Of a DNA stretch of 39,869 nt, positions 23,774 to 31,595 are shown piece by piece. Origin of the DNA: Haloferax sulfurifontis ATCC BAA-897. GTDB taxonomy: Archaea; Halobacteriota; Halobacteria; Halobacteriales; Haloferacaceae. Positions within the stretch are counted from its first letter, which is position 1, and every line of letters starts with the position of its first letter. A program made the translations under genes and the position numbers. Under the pieces are notes generated by a model, which made no database searches, was not told the DNA's origin, and saw only the letters and a list, made by a program, of their open reading frames with translations. Location: NCBI RefSeq assembly GCF_000337835.1, contig NZ_AOLM01000010.1, positions 1-39,869 of the forward strand, read 5' to 3'.

Positions 23774-24599
23774 ATGCGACCGACCTGCCCTGACCTCGCG
23801 CCGCGCCCCGGACTCTCGCGCGACGAGATGGAGTCGCTCCAGCGCCGCGTCGCCGAGGCGGCCGTCTTCGAGGACGACCTCCCGTTCGACCCGGCGCGCG
23901 TCTCCCTCGACTCGCCGGAGCGAGAAAACGAGACGCTCACGAACGCGACAGCACTCGGCGGTGGGGCCGACTCGCCACCGCTCGTCGCCGGTATCGACCA
24001 GTCGTTTCTGGACGACCGCGCGCTGAGCGCCGTCGTCGTCCTCCGCGGCGGCGAGGTGGTCGAGCGCGTCCACGCCGTCTCCGAACTCGATTTGCCGTAC
24101 ATTCCCGGCCTGCTCTCGTTCCGCGAGGGGGGCCCCCATCCTCGACGCGCTCGCCGAGCTCAACTGCGACCCCGACCTGCTCGTCTTCGACGGCTCCGGG
24201 CGCATCCACTTCCGACAGGCGGGCCTCGCCACGCACCTCGGCGTCGTCTGCGACGCGCCGAGCGTCGGCGTCGCCAAGTCCCTCCTCTGCGGGACGCCGG
24301 ACGAGGACGTGGACGGCCGACCGGAGGGCTGGCGAACCCCGATTCGCGCCGACGACTCGGTCGACCCCGTCGGCGGCCATCCCGCCGGCCCGGAGACGAC
24401 AATCGGCTACGCCTTCCAGTCGCGGCAGTACGACTCGCGCCCTATCGTGAACCCGCTGTACGTCAGCCCCGGCCACCGCCTCTCGGCGGCGACGGCCGTC
24501 GACCTCGTCTCCCGGCTCTCGGGGTCGTACAAACTCCCCGAACCGACCCGGCTGGCCGACGCCTACGCCGACGAGGCGAAGGCCCAGTACGAAGACTGA
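23774..24599 (+). pseudogene. nfi: Endonuclease V (Nfi), interrupted by a one-base frameshift
   Basis: Endonuclease V cuts DNA next to deaminated adenine (hypoxanthine). The first 120 residues hold PPLVAGIDQSFLDDRA (metal Asp) and LDLPYIPGLLSFREG. The frame then breaks in a run of six G followed by five C (24127-24137). Removing one G restores the frame and continues APILDALAELNCDPDLL, then FDGSGRIHFRQAGLATHLGV (second metal Asp) and a full-length C-terminus of a 274-residue enzyme. As written, translation instead runs in a wrong frame to a stop at 24634. The shift is either a real phase variant or mutation, or a homopolymer sequencing error. The rest shows no decay, which favours error or a very recent event. 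Confidence 0.88.
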
Positions 24600-24658
24600 G
24601 CGCGACCCAATCGTGGCGAACCGCGTACACTTAACAGCGCGCGGTTCGACCTACCGAC

Positions 24659-25504
24659 GTGCATCAAAAGACGGTCCTCATCACCGGTTGCTCCTCGGGA
24701 ATCGGGCGCGCGACGGCGCTCGACTTCCTCGACGAGGAGTGGGAGGTCTACGCCACCGCCCGGAACCCGGCCGACATCGAGACGCTGGGGGAACGCGGCG
24801 CGAACATCGCGACGCTCGACGTGACCGACCAGGGGGACGTCGACCGCGTCGTCGACCGCATCGCCGACGAGCAGGGGCGCATCGACTGCCTCGTCAACAA
24901 CGCCGGCTACGGCCAGATGGGCCCCGTCGAGGACGTGCCGACCGAGAAGGTCCACGACCAGTTCGACGTGAACGTCTACGGTCCACACCGACTCGTCCGC
25001 GCCGTGTTGCCCCACATGCGCTCGCAGGGCGACGGCACCATCGTCAACGTCTCCAGCGTCGTCGGCCGCGTCGCCTTCCCCGGAACCGGCGTCTACGCCG
25101 GCTCGAAGTTCGCCCTCGAAGCGATGACCGACGCGCTCCGCACCGAGGTCGAGGAGTACGGTATCGACGCCGTCCTCATCGAGCCGGGGCCGGTCGAGAC
25201 GCAGTTCTCGAATCGCGTCGAAGCCGAGGTCAACGGCAACGGCGACGAGGCCGACGGCCTCGACCGCTCGGGCGCGTACGAGAAACTCTACAAGCTGTTC
25301 GACGACTCGCAGGCGCTCGGCGGGGGCGGCCCCGGCGCGATTCCGCCCGAACGAGTCGCAGAAGACATCGTCGACGCCGCGAGTTCGACCAAGCCGCGGG
25401 CGCGCTACCAGCCCGGCACCGTCGCCCGCGTCGGCGTCCTCGCCCGGTTCCTGCCCGACGCGTGGCGCGACGCGCTCTACGGCTTCGCCCGCAAACTCCC
25501 CTGA
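24659..25504 (+). CDS. Short-chain dehydrogenase/reductase
   Basis: The 281-residue classical SDR has the Rossmann TGCSSGIGRA (NAD(P) site), DVTDQGDVD, NNAGYGQMGPVED, catalytic Ser in VNVSSVVGRV and YxxxK in YAGSKFALEAM. The substrate is unknown; the relatives I would expect are oxidoreductases of steroids, sugars or fatty derivatives. ARNPADI after strand 2 (Arg) suggests NADP preference. It starts with GTG at 24659, with TATA-like CTTAACAG (24630-24637) about 26 nt upstream. It is convergent with the ArsA-like gene, 37 nt apart. Confidence 0.9.
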   Translation: MHQKTVLITGCSSGIGRATALDFLDEEWEVYATARNPADIETLGERGANIATLDVTDQGDVDRVVDRIADEQGRIDCLVNNAGYGQMGPVEDVPTEKVHDQFDVNVYGPHRLVRAVLPHMRSQGDGTIVNVSSVVGRVAFPGTGVYAGSKFALEAMTDALRTEVEEYGIDAVLIEPGPVETQFSNRVEAEVNGNGDEADGLDRSGAYEKLYKLFDDSQALGGGGPGAIPPERVAEDIVDAASSTKPRARYQPGTVARVGVLARFLPDAWRDALYGFARKLP

Positions 25505-25541
25505 GACGCGCCGTCTATCCGCGTCGCCGGCCCGCTCGACG

Positions 25542-26762
25542 CTAGTCGAGACAGGTCGCGACGACCCGAAGAGCGTCTTCGCCCTGTACCTGTTCTGCGA
25601 GCAGTGGCACCCGCTTTACGTCGCGGCCGCGGAAGAGATTCGTCGCCGAGCGGAGCGCGTCCTGTTGGACCTGCCAGCGCCGCTGACAGAAGCCGCAGTT
25701 CTCCAAGTCGGGCGACTCTATCCACTCGGGGTCCACGTTTGCCACGTCCTCGACGGACTCCATGACGCGGTTGACGACGAGCGTCTGGACGGGGATTTCG
25801 AACTCGTCGAGCCGCGAGACGAGCCGCTTGGACTCCACGACGCTCATCTCCTCGGGAATCATGACGACCCGGAAGTCGGTCCGCGTCGGGTCGCGGAGCA
25901 CCGCTCGCAGGCGCTCGATGCGCTCGCGGAGGTCGTCGAGGTCCGCCATCCCGGCCTGCGGGTCGTCGGGGCCGCCGCCGAACATCCCCTTGAGGTTGTC
26001 CATCATGCCGGAGAAGCGCTGGCGCATGCGGGCGATGCGGCCGAGCATGGAGTCCATCAGCTCGGGGAGTTCGAGCAGGCGGAGCGTGTGGCCCGTGGGC
26101 GCGGTGTCGACGACGACGCGGTCGAACCGCGGGTCGTCCATGTATTCGAGGAGCTGTTGCATCGCCGCGGCCTCGTCCGCGCCGGGCATCGGGCCGCCCG
26201 TTCCCATCGGTCCGTCGCCGCCGAGGAGGTCCTCGAAGCCGCCCATTCCCCCGCCCATACCGCCGAACGGCGAGTCCGCGTCGCCGCCGGCGAAGGGGTT
26301 GTCGTCGTCGTACTCGCCGGTCTCGAAGTCGGTCTCGTCGTCGAACTCCTCGCCCGCGCCGTCGCCGCCAGCGAACGGCCCTTCCATGACCGCGTCGGGG
26401 TCGATTTCGGCCGCGTAGAGGGGTATTTCCTCGCGGATGCGACTCGGCTTGTCCGGGACCGGCACGCCGAGCGTGTCGGACAGGGAGTGTGCGGGGTCCG
26501 TGGAGACGACGAGCGTCGCGGTGCCGTCGGCCGCGCTGGCGAGCGCCGTCGCCGCGGCCATCGTGGTCTTCCCGACGCCGCCCTTGCCGCCGTAGAGGAC
26601 GTAGTCGGGCGCGTCGATGCCATCGGGGAGGCCCTCGGTGTCGGTCGAGGTTACCTCGTCGGGGTCGGTGACTTCCACCTCGATTTCGGCCGGCCCGTCG
26701 TCGCCGGCGTCGTCGTCTTCGTCGGCGTCGGGTCGCTCCGTCGGCTCAACGTCGATGTCCAT
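25542..26762 (-). CDS. Get3/ArsA family ATPase
   Basis: The 406-residue P-loop ATPase belongs to the ArsA/Get3 family, which in eukaryotes targets tail-anchored membrane proteins. Motifs: deviant P-loop GGKGGVGKTTMAAA (58-71), switch I STDPAHSLSD, switch II DTAPTGHTLRLLELPE (219-234), and the dimer-interface zinc CGFC (about 355-358). There is an acidic 50-residue N-terminal extension. A Gly/Met/Asp-rich insertion (about 127-194) lies between strands, where the client-binding helices of Get3 would be. Start: ATG 26762, TATA-like GTACACAAAG about 28 nt upstream. Its Haloferax role is not established; arsenite export is unlikely without an ArsB neighbour. Confidence 0.88.
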   Translation of the reverse strand: MDIDVEPTERPDADEDDDAGDDGPAEIEVEVTDPDEVTSTDTEGLPDGIDAPDYVLYGGKGGVGKTTMAAATALASAADGTATLVVSTDPAHSLSDTLGVPVPDKPSRIREEIPLYAAEIDPDAVMEGPFAGGDGAGEEFDDETDFETGEYDDDNPFAGGDADSPFGGMGGGMGGFEDLLGGDGPMGTGGPMPGADEAAAMQQLLEYMDDPRFDRVVVDTAPTGHTLRLLELPELMDSMLGRIARMRQRFSGMMDNLKGMFGGGPDDPQAGMADLDDLRERIERLRAVLRDPTRTDFRVVMIPEEMSVVESKRLVSRLDEFEIPVQTLVVNRVMESVEDVANVDPEWIESPDLENCGFCQRRWQVQQDALRSATNLFRGRDVKRVPLLAEQVQGEDALRVVATCLD

Positions 26763-26924
26763 GTCGGACCCGACACCGCGGGGCTTTGTGTACTTCTCGG
26801 TCTCGGAACCGCCGGTGGACTTTTGTCCCGGTCGCGTCGGTGCCGACCGCGTCCGCTCTGCTACGGCTGTCCGCCCACCGTTCGCCCCCGTCCGCTTTTG
26901 TCCCGACCGCCCGTGGTCGGTCGT

Positions 26925-27449
26925 ATGCGCGAGTTCGCATCCGACCCGCCCGAGGAGGCCCGCGTCGGCGACGCCCTCCGCGAGGCGGGCCACACCGTCG
27001 CCGTCGCGGAGTCCTGCACCGGCGGCCTCATCGGGTCGCTCCTGACCGACGTGCCCGGCTCCAGCGACTACTTCGACCGCTCGCTCGTCACCTACTCCTA
27101 CGACGCCAAGCGCCACGAACTGGCGGTCTCGCGGGAGTCGCTGGACGAACACGGGGCCGTCTCCGAGCCCGTCGCCCGCGAGATGGCCGCCGGCGTCCGC
27201 GACGTGGCCGACGCGACGTGGGGGCTGGCGACGACGGGCATCGCCGGGCCCGAGGGCGGCCTCCCCGGCAAGCCGGTCGGCACCGTCTTCGTCGGCGTCG
27301 CCTTCGCCGCGCCGTGGGGGTCCGGCGACTCCTACGCCCGCGTCGAGCGCTTCGAGTACGAGGGGTCTCGAACGCAGGTGAAAGAGCAAATCGCGCGCGG
27401 GGCGCTGGCGCTCCTCCGCGGGGAAATCGAGTCCACGACGACCGGCTGA
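26925..27449 (+). CDS. pncC: CinA C-terminal domain protein, nicotinamide-nucleotide amidohydrolase (PncC)
   Basis: The 174-residue protein consists of only the CinA C-terminal domain. VAESCTGGLIGSLLTDVPGS contains the catalytic Ser; FDRSLVTYSYDAKRHELAVS and ATTGIAGPEGGLPGKPVGTV complete the family core. The enzyme removes the amide from nicotinamide mononucleotide, returning NMN to nicotinate mononucleotide in NAD salvage. TATA-like CTTTTGTC (26895-26902) is about 27 nt before ATG 26925. It is divergent from the Get3-like gene. All core residues visible are normal. Confidence 0.88.
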   Translation: MREFASDPPEEARVGDALREAGHTVAVAESCTGGLIGSLLTDVPGSSDYFDRSLVTYSYDAKRHELAVSRESLDEHGAVSEPVAREMAAGVRDVADATWGLATTGIAGPEGGLPGKPVGTVFVGVAFAAPWGSGDSYARVERFEYEGSRTQVKEQIARGALALLRGEIESTTTG

Positions 27450-27519
27450 ATCGGCCGAGCGGTCGCCGTCTGTCGGTTCCGTGGGAAAGCTTTGTATCCC
27501 GCCGGACCAGTCTGCATCC

Positions 27520-28044
27520 ATGAACAAGAAGGGACACGTGCTCAACGCCATCCTGTTGGCGCTCGGGCTCGGCGTCATCCTCACCGTGGACCCCCGGTCG
27601 TTCGAACCGACGGCCGACTCGGCGTTCCTCCTCGCCCAGAAAATCGGCCAGCTGTCGCTTCCGGTCGTCCTCGGCGCGCTGTTTCCCGACGTCGACACCG
27701 CCTTCGGCAAGCACCGCAAGACGCTCCACAACCTCCCGGTGCTGGCGATATTCCTCGCGTTCCCGCTCGTCTTCGGCAACCTCCAGTTCGTCTGGATCGG
27801 CGTCGCCACCCACTACGTCCTCGACATGGTCGGCTCGAAGCGCGGCATCGCGCTGTTCTACCCGCTTTCGCCCCAGGAGTACGACCTGCCGACCGGCGTG
27901 GCGACGAGTTCGAAACACGCCGACGCGGTGACCGTCGTCGTCACGGTCGCCGAACTCGGCGTCCTCGCGGGCGTCCACTACTACCTCTTTTCGCTCGACG
28001 TGTCCCTCGCGGACGCCGCGGCGTCGTTCACCGCGGTGCTCTGA
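27520..28044 (+). CDS. YdjM/DUF457-like membrane-bound metal-dependent hydrolase-like protein
   Basis: A 174-residue membrane protein with about four transmembrane helices. The family metal-motif residues are visible: PVVLGALFPDVDTAFG (paired Asp), GKHRKTLHNLP (His-x-x-x-x-His, altered from the usual HRGxTHS) and GVATHYVLDMVGS (His and Asp). The family is described as membrane-bound hydrolases, with substrate unknown. A TATA-like GCTTTGTAT (27489-27497) fits a leaderless transcript from ATG 27520. Confidence 0.8.
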   Translation: MNKKGHVLNAILLALGLGVILTVDPRSFEPTADSAFLLAQKIGQLSLPVVLGALFPDVDTAFGKHRKTLHNLPVLAIFLAFPLVFGNLQFVWIGVATHYVLDMVGSKRGIALFYPLSPQEYDLPTGVATSSKHADAVTVVVTVAELGVLAGVHYYLFSLDVSLADAAASFTAVL

Positions 28045-28102
28045 GGGCGTCGGAGCGCGGACGCGTTCGTCCGGAGCGTTCGACTGCCGGCGAAAATCAG
28101 TA

Positions 28103-28867
28103 TCAGTAGACGCTCACGTCGTCGAACCGGCCGTCGTAGGCGATGTGGCTCGGGTGCGTCGGCTCCATCCCCGAAAGCAGGAGTCGGTCGACCTTCCCCC
28201 ACGAGTTCTCGTAGCCGAGGTGGGCGAACTCGGCCGCGCCGCGGAGCGCGTGGGAGACGCCGGTGCGGCGGACGACCCGGCGGTCGGCCCCCTCGCGGAG
28301 CGCGGCGACGAGGTCGGCCTCGGAGTCGATGTCGCGGTCGAACTCGGTCCACGCCTCGCCGACAGTGCTGTGGAGGTGCGCGTAGGACGACGCGAACCCC
28401 GGCAGTCCCGCCTCGCGGGCGATGTCGCGGGCGCGCCGGTTGTCCCACGACAGGGCCTTCGTGTTGTACGTCTCGACGGCGTCGATGTCGTCACGGCGGG
28501 CGGCCACGTCCTCGGCGGTGAGGCTCACCGTCAGGAACTCGGGGTGGGGGACGAGCGTCGCCGCGCCCTGTCGGTCGAACTCGGCGAAGGCCCCGTCGAG
28601 GGTGATGAAGTCGGGGACCGGCTCCGAGAGGCCGACCGCGAGGACGTGTTTCCGGTCGCGCCACGACCCCGTGAACACCTCGCGGGCGGGGACGACGAGC
28701 AGGTCGTCGTCGGAGAATCGCGCCGCGCGGGCGCGGACGTCGGGCAGGCGGACGAAGTGCGGCGCGTAGACGAGCACGTCGATGCCGCGGGCTTTCGCGC
28801 GCGAGACGACCCGCTCGTCGAGAATCTTCACGTGCATATCGACCCGCGTCGTCGTGGTCGCGCTCAC
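28103..28867 (-). CDS. PHP-domain-like protein
   Basis: The 254-residue cytoplasmic protein resembles the PHP metallo-hydrolase fold (relatives include histidinol phosphatase and the RNase P Rpp30 subunit). Visible features: RVDMHVKILDERVV near the N-terminus, with Lys where PHP enzymes have the second His of HxH; VLVYAPHFVRLPD; VVPAREVFTG; VPHPEFLTVS; AVETYN; SSYAHLHSTVGE. The altered first motif leaves catalytic activity uncertain. The start is either GTG 28867 (used here) or ATG 28837; the core begins around residue 9. It is convergent with the upstream-located DUF457 gene. Confidence 0.75.
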   Translation of the reverse strand: MSATTTTRVDMHVKILDERVVSRAKARGIDVLVYAPHFVRLPDVRARAARFSDDDLLVVPAREVFTGSWRDRKHVLAVGLSEPVPDFITLDGAFAEFDRQGAATLVPHPEFLTVSLTAEDVAARRDDIDAVETYNTKALSWDNRRARDIAREAGLPGFASSYAHLHSTVGEAWTEFDRDIDSEADLVAALREGADRRVVRRTGVSHALRGAAEFAHLGYENSWGKVDRLLLSGMEPTHPSHIAYDGRFDDVSVY

Positions 28868-28965
28868 ACGATACGGTCGGGTCAGCCACCAGTTAGTGGT
28901 TGCTATTTGTCGAACGCCGGGCGGTCGAAGAAACGGTTTTGTGGCTCACGGCCGTCGGAGGGAAC

Positions 28966-29268
28966 ATGTCCCGGTGGAAGTGCGGAATCGAAGGGTGTGA
29001 CGGTCGGTTCGAAGACGTCGAAAGCGCGGTCATCCACCAGACGGTGGACCACGAGCGCCACGAGTGCAAGGTGTGCGGGACCGTCGTCCCGGAGGGCTAC
29101 TTCGCGATTCGTCACGCCTTCGACGAGCACACCCGCGCCGAGTTCGTCCGCGCGTACGACGCCGATTCCTCGGCGGTCCGCATCCGCGAGGACGTGAAAG
29201 ACGCCGTCGAGGCGGACGCGGACCTCAACAGCGTCGTCGAGACGCTCCGCGAGCAGGGCGCGCTGTAG
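28966..29268 (+). CDS. Small zinc-finger protein (DUF7565 family)
   Basis: The 100-residue protein starts MSRWKCGIEGCDGRFEDVES. Cysteines and histidines follow a C2H2-like order: C6, C11, H24, H29, then a second C34/C37 and H49/H55, so up to two zinc sites. The C-terminal half is acidic and helical. It may bind nucleic acid or protein; function unknown. TATA-like GGTTTTGTGG (about 28934-28943) plus a GGAGGG stretch 4-9 nt before the ATG define the start. It is followed by a small tandem repeat in the convergent gap. Confidence 0.8.
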   Translation: MSRWKCGIEGCDGRFEDVESAVIHQTVDHERHECKVCGTVVPEGYFAIRHAFDEHTRAEFVRAYDADSSAVRIREDVKDAVEADADLNSVVETLREQGAL

Positions 29269-29292
29269 GCCCACGCGAGACGGGCGGGTCGC

Positions 29293-29334
29293 GGTCGCGG
29301 TGGGACGCGACGCGGTCGCGGTGGGGCGCGACGC
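29293..29334. repeat. 21-bp tandem repeat (two copies) in convergent intergenic region
   Basis: GGTCGCGGTGGGACGCGACGC (29293-29313, G-rich unit) is followed directly by a copy with one change (A to G) at 29314-29334. A third partial copy follows as GGCTCG. It lies between the zinc-finger and spt5 stop codons and is probably replication slippage. Confidence 0.7.
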
Positions 29335-29456
29335 GGCTCGCCCGAGACGGCGCTCCTCGGGGACTGTCGGGGGACATGGGAGTCACCGGGGCGCGCCGCT
29401 CGTCGCGCGCGTCGCGTCGGAACTGAGAGAGAAGAAACCCTCGTCGGGGCGGACGC

Positions 29457-29909
29457 TTACCGCTCTTCGGAGTCGAGGACGCGAATCTGGTCGCCGCGGA
29501 CGGTGACCGGAATCGGGACCGTCGCCTCGTAGAGTTCGACGGTGACCTGGTCTTTCGTCTCGTCGATGCGCTGGACGCGCGCCTTCTCGCCTTTGAACGG
29601 GCCGGCGATGAGTTCGACGATGTCGCCCTCCGCGATGCCCTCCACGTCCGGCGTCGGCGAGAGGAAGTGCTCGACTTCGGCCATGCTGGAGGTGCCGACC
29701 GCGCCGCCGCTCTCGACGAGGCCGCGAGCGTGGGGAATCTCCTCGAGGACGCGCGTGACGATGCCGTCGTCGTCGGCCTCGACCATCACGTAACTCGTGA
29801 GCGAGTCGGGCGCGAGGACGGCGTGGATCTCGGCGAACTCCTTCGTCGCGATCATGTCCGCGACCGTCTGCTCTTGGCGAGCGGTGGTCTTGACGGCGAA
29901 GATGGGCAT
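29457..29909 (-). CDS. spt5: Transcription elongation factor Spt5 (NusG-like)
   Basis: The 150-residue protein binds RNA polymerase clamp and keeps it processive. The NGN domain spans about residues 1-80 ([40 protein letters not shown]). The KOW domain spans about 90-148 ([20 protein letters not shown] and RVQRID). Length is normal for an archaeal Spt5. It starts 1 nt after the secE stop, so the two are co-translated. The order ftsZ1-secE-spt5 is a common archaeal arrangement. Confidence 0.95.
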   Translation of the reverse strand: MPIFAVKTTARQEQTVADMIATKEFAEIHAVLAPDSLTSYVMVEADDDGIVTRVLEEIPHARGLVESGGAVGTSSMAEVEHFLSPTPDVEGIAEGDIVELIAGPFKGEKARVQRIDETKDQVTVELYEATVPIPVTVRGDQIRVLDSEER

Positions 29910-29910
29910 C

Positions 29911-30084
29911 TCAGACTCCTCCGGGGAGGAAGCTCATAACCGCGAAGATGATGAAACCGAGCAGTCCGACGAGGAAGATACCCGCGCCGGCGATTTTGGA
30001 GATCTGTGAGAACTCCTGCCACGACGGGGTGCTCGCGAGTTTCAACACGCGAACGTAGCTGTTCAGGTCGTACTTAACGTCCAT
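29911..30084 (-). CDS. secE: Protein translocase subunit SecE (Sec61 gamma)
   Basis: A 57-residue protein, [20 protein letters not shown] then [20 protein letters not shown] and [17 protein letters not shown]. It has the amphipathic surface helix (about 8-30) and a single transmembrane helix (31-53) of SecE/Sec61-gamma, which clamps the SecY channel. Its TGA is one base before the spt5 ATG, which fits the conserved secE-spt5 pair. TATA-like GAAAAAGC is about 28 nt before ATG 30084, so the pair has its own promoter. Confidence 0.93.
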   Translation of the reverse strand: MDVKYDLNSYVRVLKLASTPSWQEFSQISKIAGAGIFLVGLLGFIIFAVMSFLPGGV

Positions 30085-30291
30085 GTTGCTGGGGGCTAAG
30101 GCGCCGGGCTTTTTCTATCTATTGATGCACCGACGGGGCGAGCGGGCGCTCGCGAACGGGTCGACCCCGACGAGTTCGATTCGGCGCCGCCGCTCGATAA
30201 CGGGCGGGACGCGAGACGCGGCGGGCCATCGAACCGGAGCGGGCGCGGGAGCGAAAGCGAGTCCCCGCGGCCGACGGGGCGGCGACGCCGA
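30085..30291. other. Intergenic region between ftsZ1 and secE
   Basis: 207 nt. It carries the secE promoter near 30110. The rest is GC-rich with no convincing gene or repeat. Confidence 0.4.
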
Positions 30292-31437
30292 CTACTCGAC
30301 GTAGTCGATGTCTTCGAGACGCTCTTCTGCCTGCGCCTGCGCCTCGCCGTTGCGACCGTAGATCTGGGGCGACTCGACGCCGGTGACGACGATCATCGTC
30401 CGCATCATGCCTTCGAGTTCGTCGTCGACGGAGGTCCCCCAGATGATGCGCGCGTCGGGGTCGATGCGGTCGTAAATCTCCTCGACGACGCCCTCGGCCT
30501 CCTCGATGCTCATGTCGGAGCCGCCGGTGACGTTGACGAGCGCGGAGTTCGCGCCGGAGATGTCCACGTCGAGAAGCGGCGAGCGGAGGGCGGACTTGAC
30601 GGACTCTTGGGCCTTGGACTCGGAGTCCGACTCGCCGAGACCGATCATGGCGACGCCGCCGCGCTCCATGACGGTCTTCACGTCGGCGAAGTCGAGGTTG
30701 ACCAGTCCGGGCTTGGTGATGAGTTCGGTGATGCCCTTGACCGAGCGCATCAGCACCTCGTCGGAGACCTTGAACGCCTGCCGGACGGGGAGCTTGCCCA
30801 CGGCGTCGAGCAGGCGGTCGTTCGGGACGACGATGACCGTGTCAGAAACGTCGCGGAGCCGTTCGAGCCCGGCCTCGGCGTTCGTTCGTCGCACCTCGCC
30901 TTCGGCCGTGAAGGGCGTCGTGACGATGGCGATGGTGAGCGCGCCCGACTCGCGGGCCGCCTTGGCGACGACGGGGGCCGAGCCGGTGCCGGTGCCGCCG
31001 CCGAGACCGGCGGTGACGAACACCATGTCGGAGCCCTCGATGGCGTCGTAAATCTCCTCTTGGGATTCGAGGGCGGCCTCCTCGCCGACCTGCGGGAGCG
31101 AGCCCGCGCCGCGGCCCTGGGTCTTCTGTTCGCCCATGAGAATCTTCGTGTCGGCCCCGATCTCCACGAGGTGTTGCACGTCGGTGTTGGCGGCGACGAG
31201 CTTCGCCCCCTTGATTCCCTCCTCGTGCATCCGGTTGACGGTGTTGCCGCCGGCACCGCCGCACCCGACCACCGTGATGTTGGTCTGGAGGTCTTTGAGA
31301 ACCGCTTTCAGTTCGTCGTCAGTCATCGTCCCGGACCGGTTGATGTTGGTCGAGCCGTCGACCTGGACCGACCCATCCCCCACGTCCTCGGCCTCGGCCT
31401 CGGCCTCGTCAATTGCGTCGCCGACGATAGAGTCCAT
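30292..31437 (-). CDS. ftsZ1: Cell division protein FtsZ1
   Basis: The 381-residue tubulin-superfamily GTPase has FtsZ loops: T1 [15 protein letters not shown] (56-70), T4 [12 protein letters not shown] (144-155) and T7 NLDFADV (N247, D249, D252), which completes the active site of the next subunit in a filament. An acidic N-terminal tail (1-48) precedes the fold. The C-terminus [20 protein letters not shown] is a short, acidic tail. Haloferax has two FtsZ proteins; this matches FtsZ1, which organises the midcell ring and recruits FtsZ2. ATG 31437 is preceded by TATA-like AAGATAATTAG (31466-31476) and by a palindrome farther upstream. secE and spt5 follow on the same strand. Confidence 0.97.
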   Translation of the reverse strand: MDSIVGDAIDEAEAEAEDVGDGSVQVDGSTNINRSGTMTDDELKAVLKDLQTNITVVGCGGAGGNTVNRMHEEGIKGAKLVAANTDVQHLVEIGADTKILMGEQKTQGRGAGSLPQVGEEAALESQEEIYDAIEGSDMVFVTAGLGGGTGTGSAPVVAKAARESGALTIAIVTTPFTAEGEVRRTNAEAGLERLRDVSDTVIVVPNDRLLDAVGKLPVRQAFKVSDEVLMRSVKGITELITKPGLVNLDFADVKTVMERGGVAMIGLGESDSESKAQESVKSALRSPLLDVDISGANSALVNVTGGSDMSIEEAEGVVEEIYDRIDPDARIIWGTSVDDELEGMMRTMIVVTGVESPQIYGRNGEAQAQAEERLEDIDYVE

Positions 31438-31485
31438 ATTTATGGAGACGGTTTACGGAGGACGACTAATTATCTTTCCCCCTTC

Positions 31486-31505
31486 CGTCAGACATCTGTC
31501 TGACG
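31486..31505 (-). promoter_or_regulatory. 9-2-9 palindrome upstream of the ftsZ1 promoter
   Basis: CGTCAGACA-TC-TGTCTGACG (31486-31505) is a perfect inverted repeat that ends about 10 nt upstream of the TATA/BRE region of ftsZ1. This is the position expected for an activator or a cell-cycle regulator. Confidence 0.65.
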
Positions 31506-31595
31506 AGCCGCCGATTCGTGCCGAAACGTGACATGTGAGTCCGCGGCACAAGCCGTCTCTCGGGGCGAAATCGGTCGGTCGCGTCCCGACGGCGA

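Noticed and set aside
24309..24599. Separate short gene starting at 24309
   Set aside because: It is the in-frame C-terminal half of nfi after the frameshift.
29293..29334. Possible CRISPR-like or regulatory repeat array
   Set aside because: Only two direct units without spacers; a simple tandem duplication.
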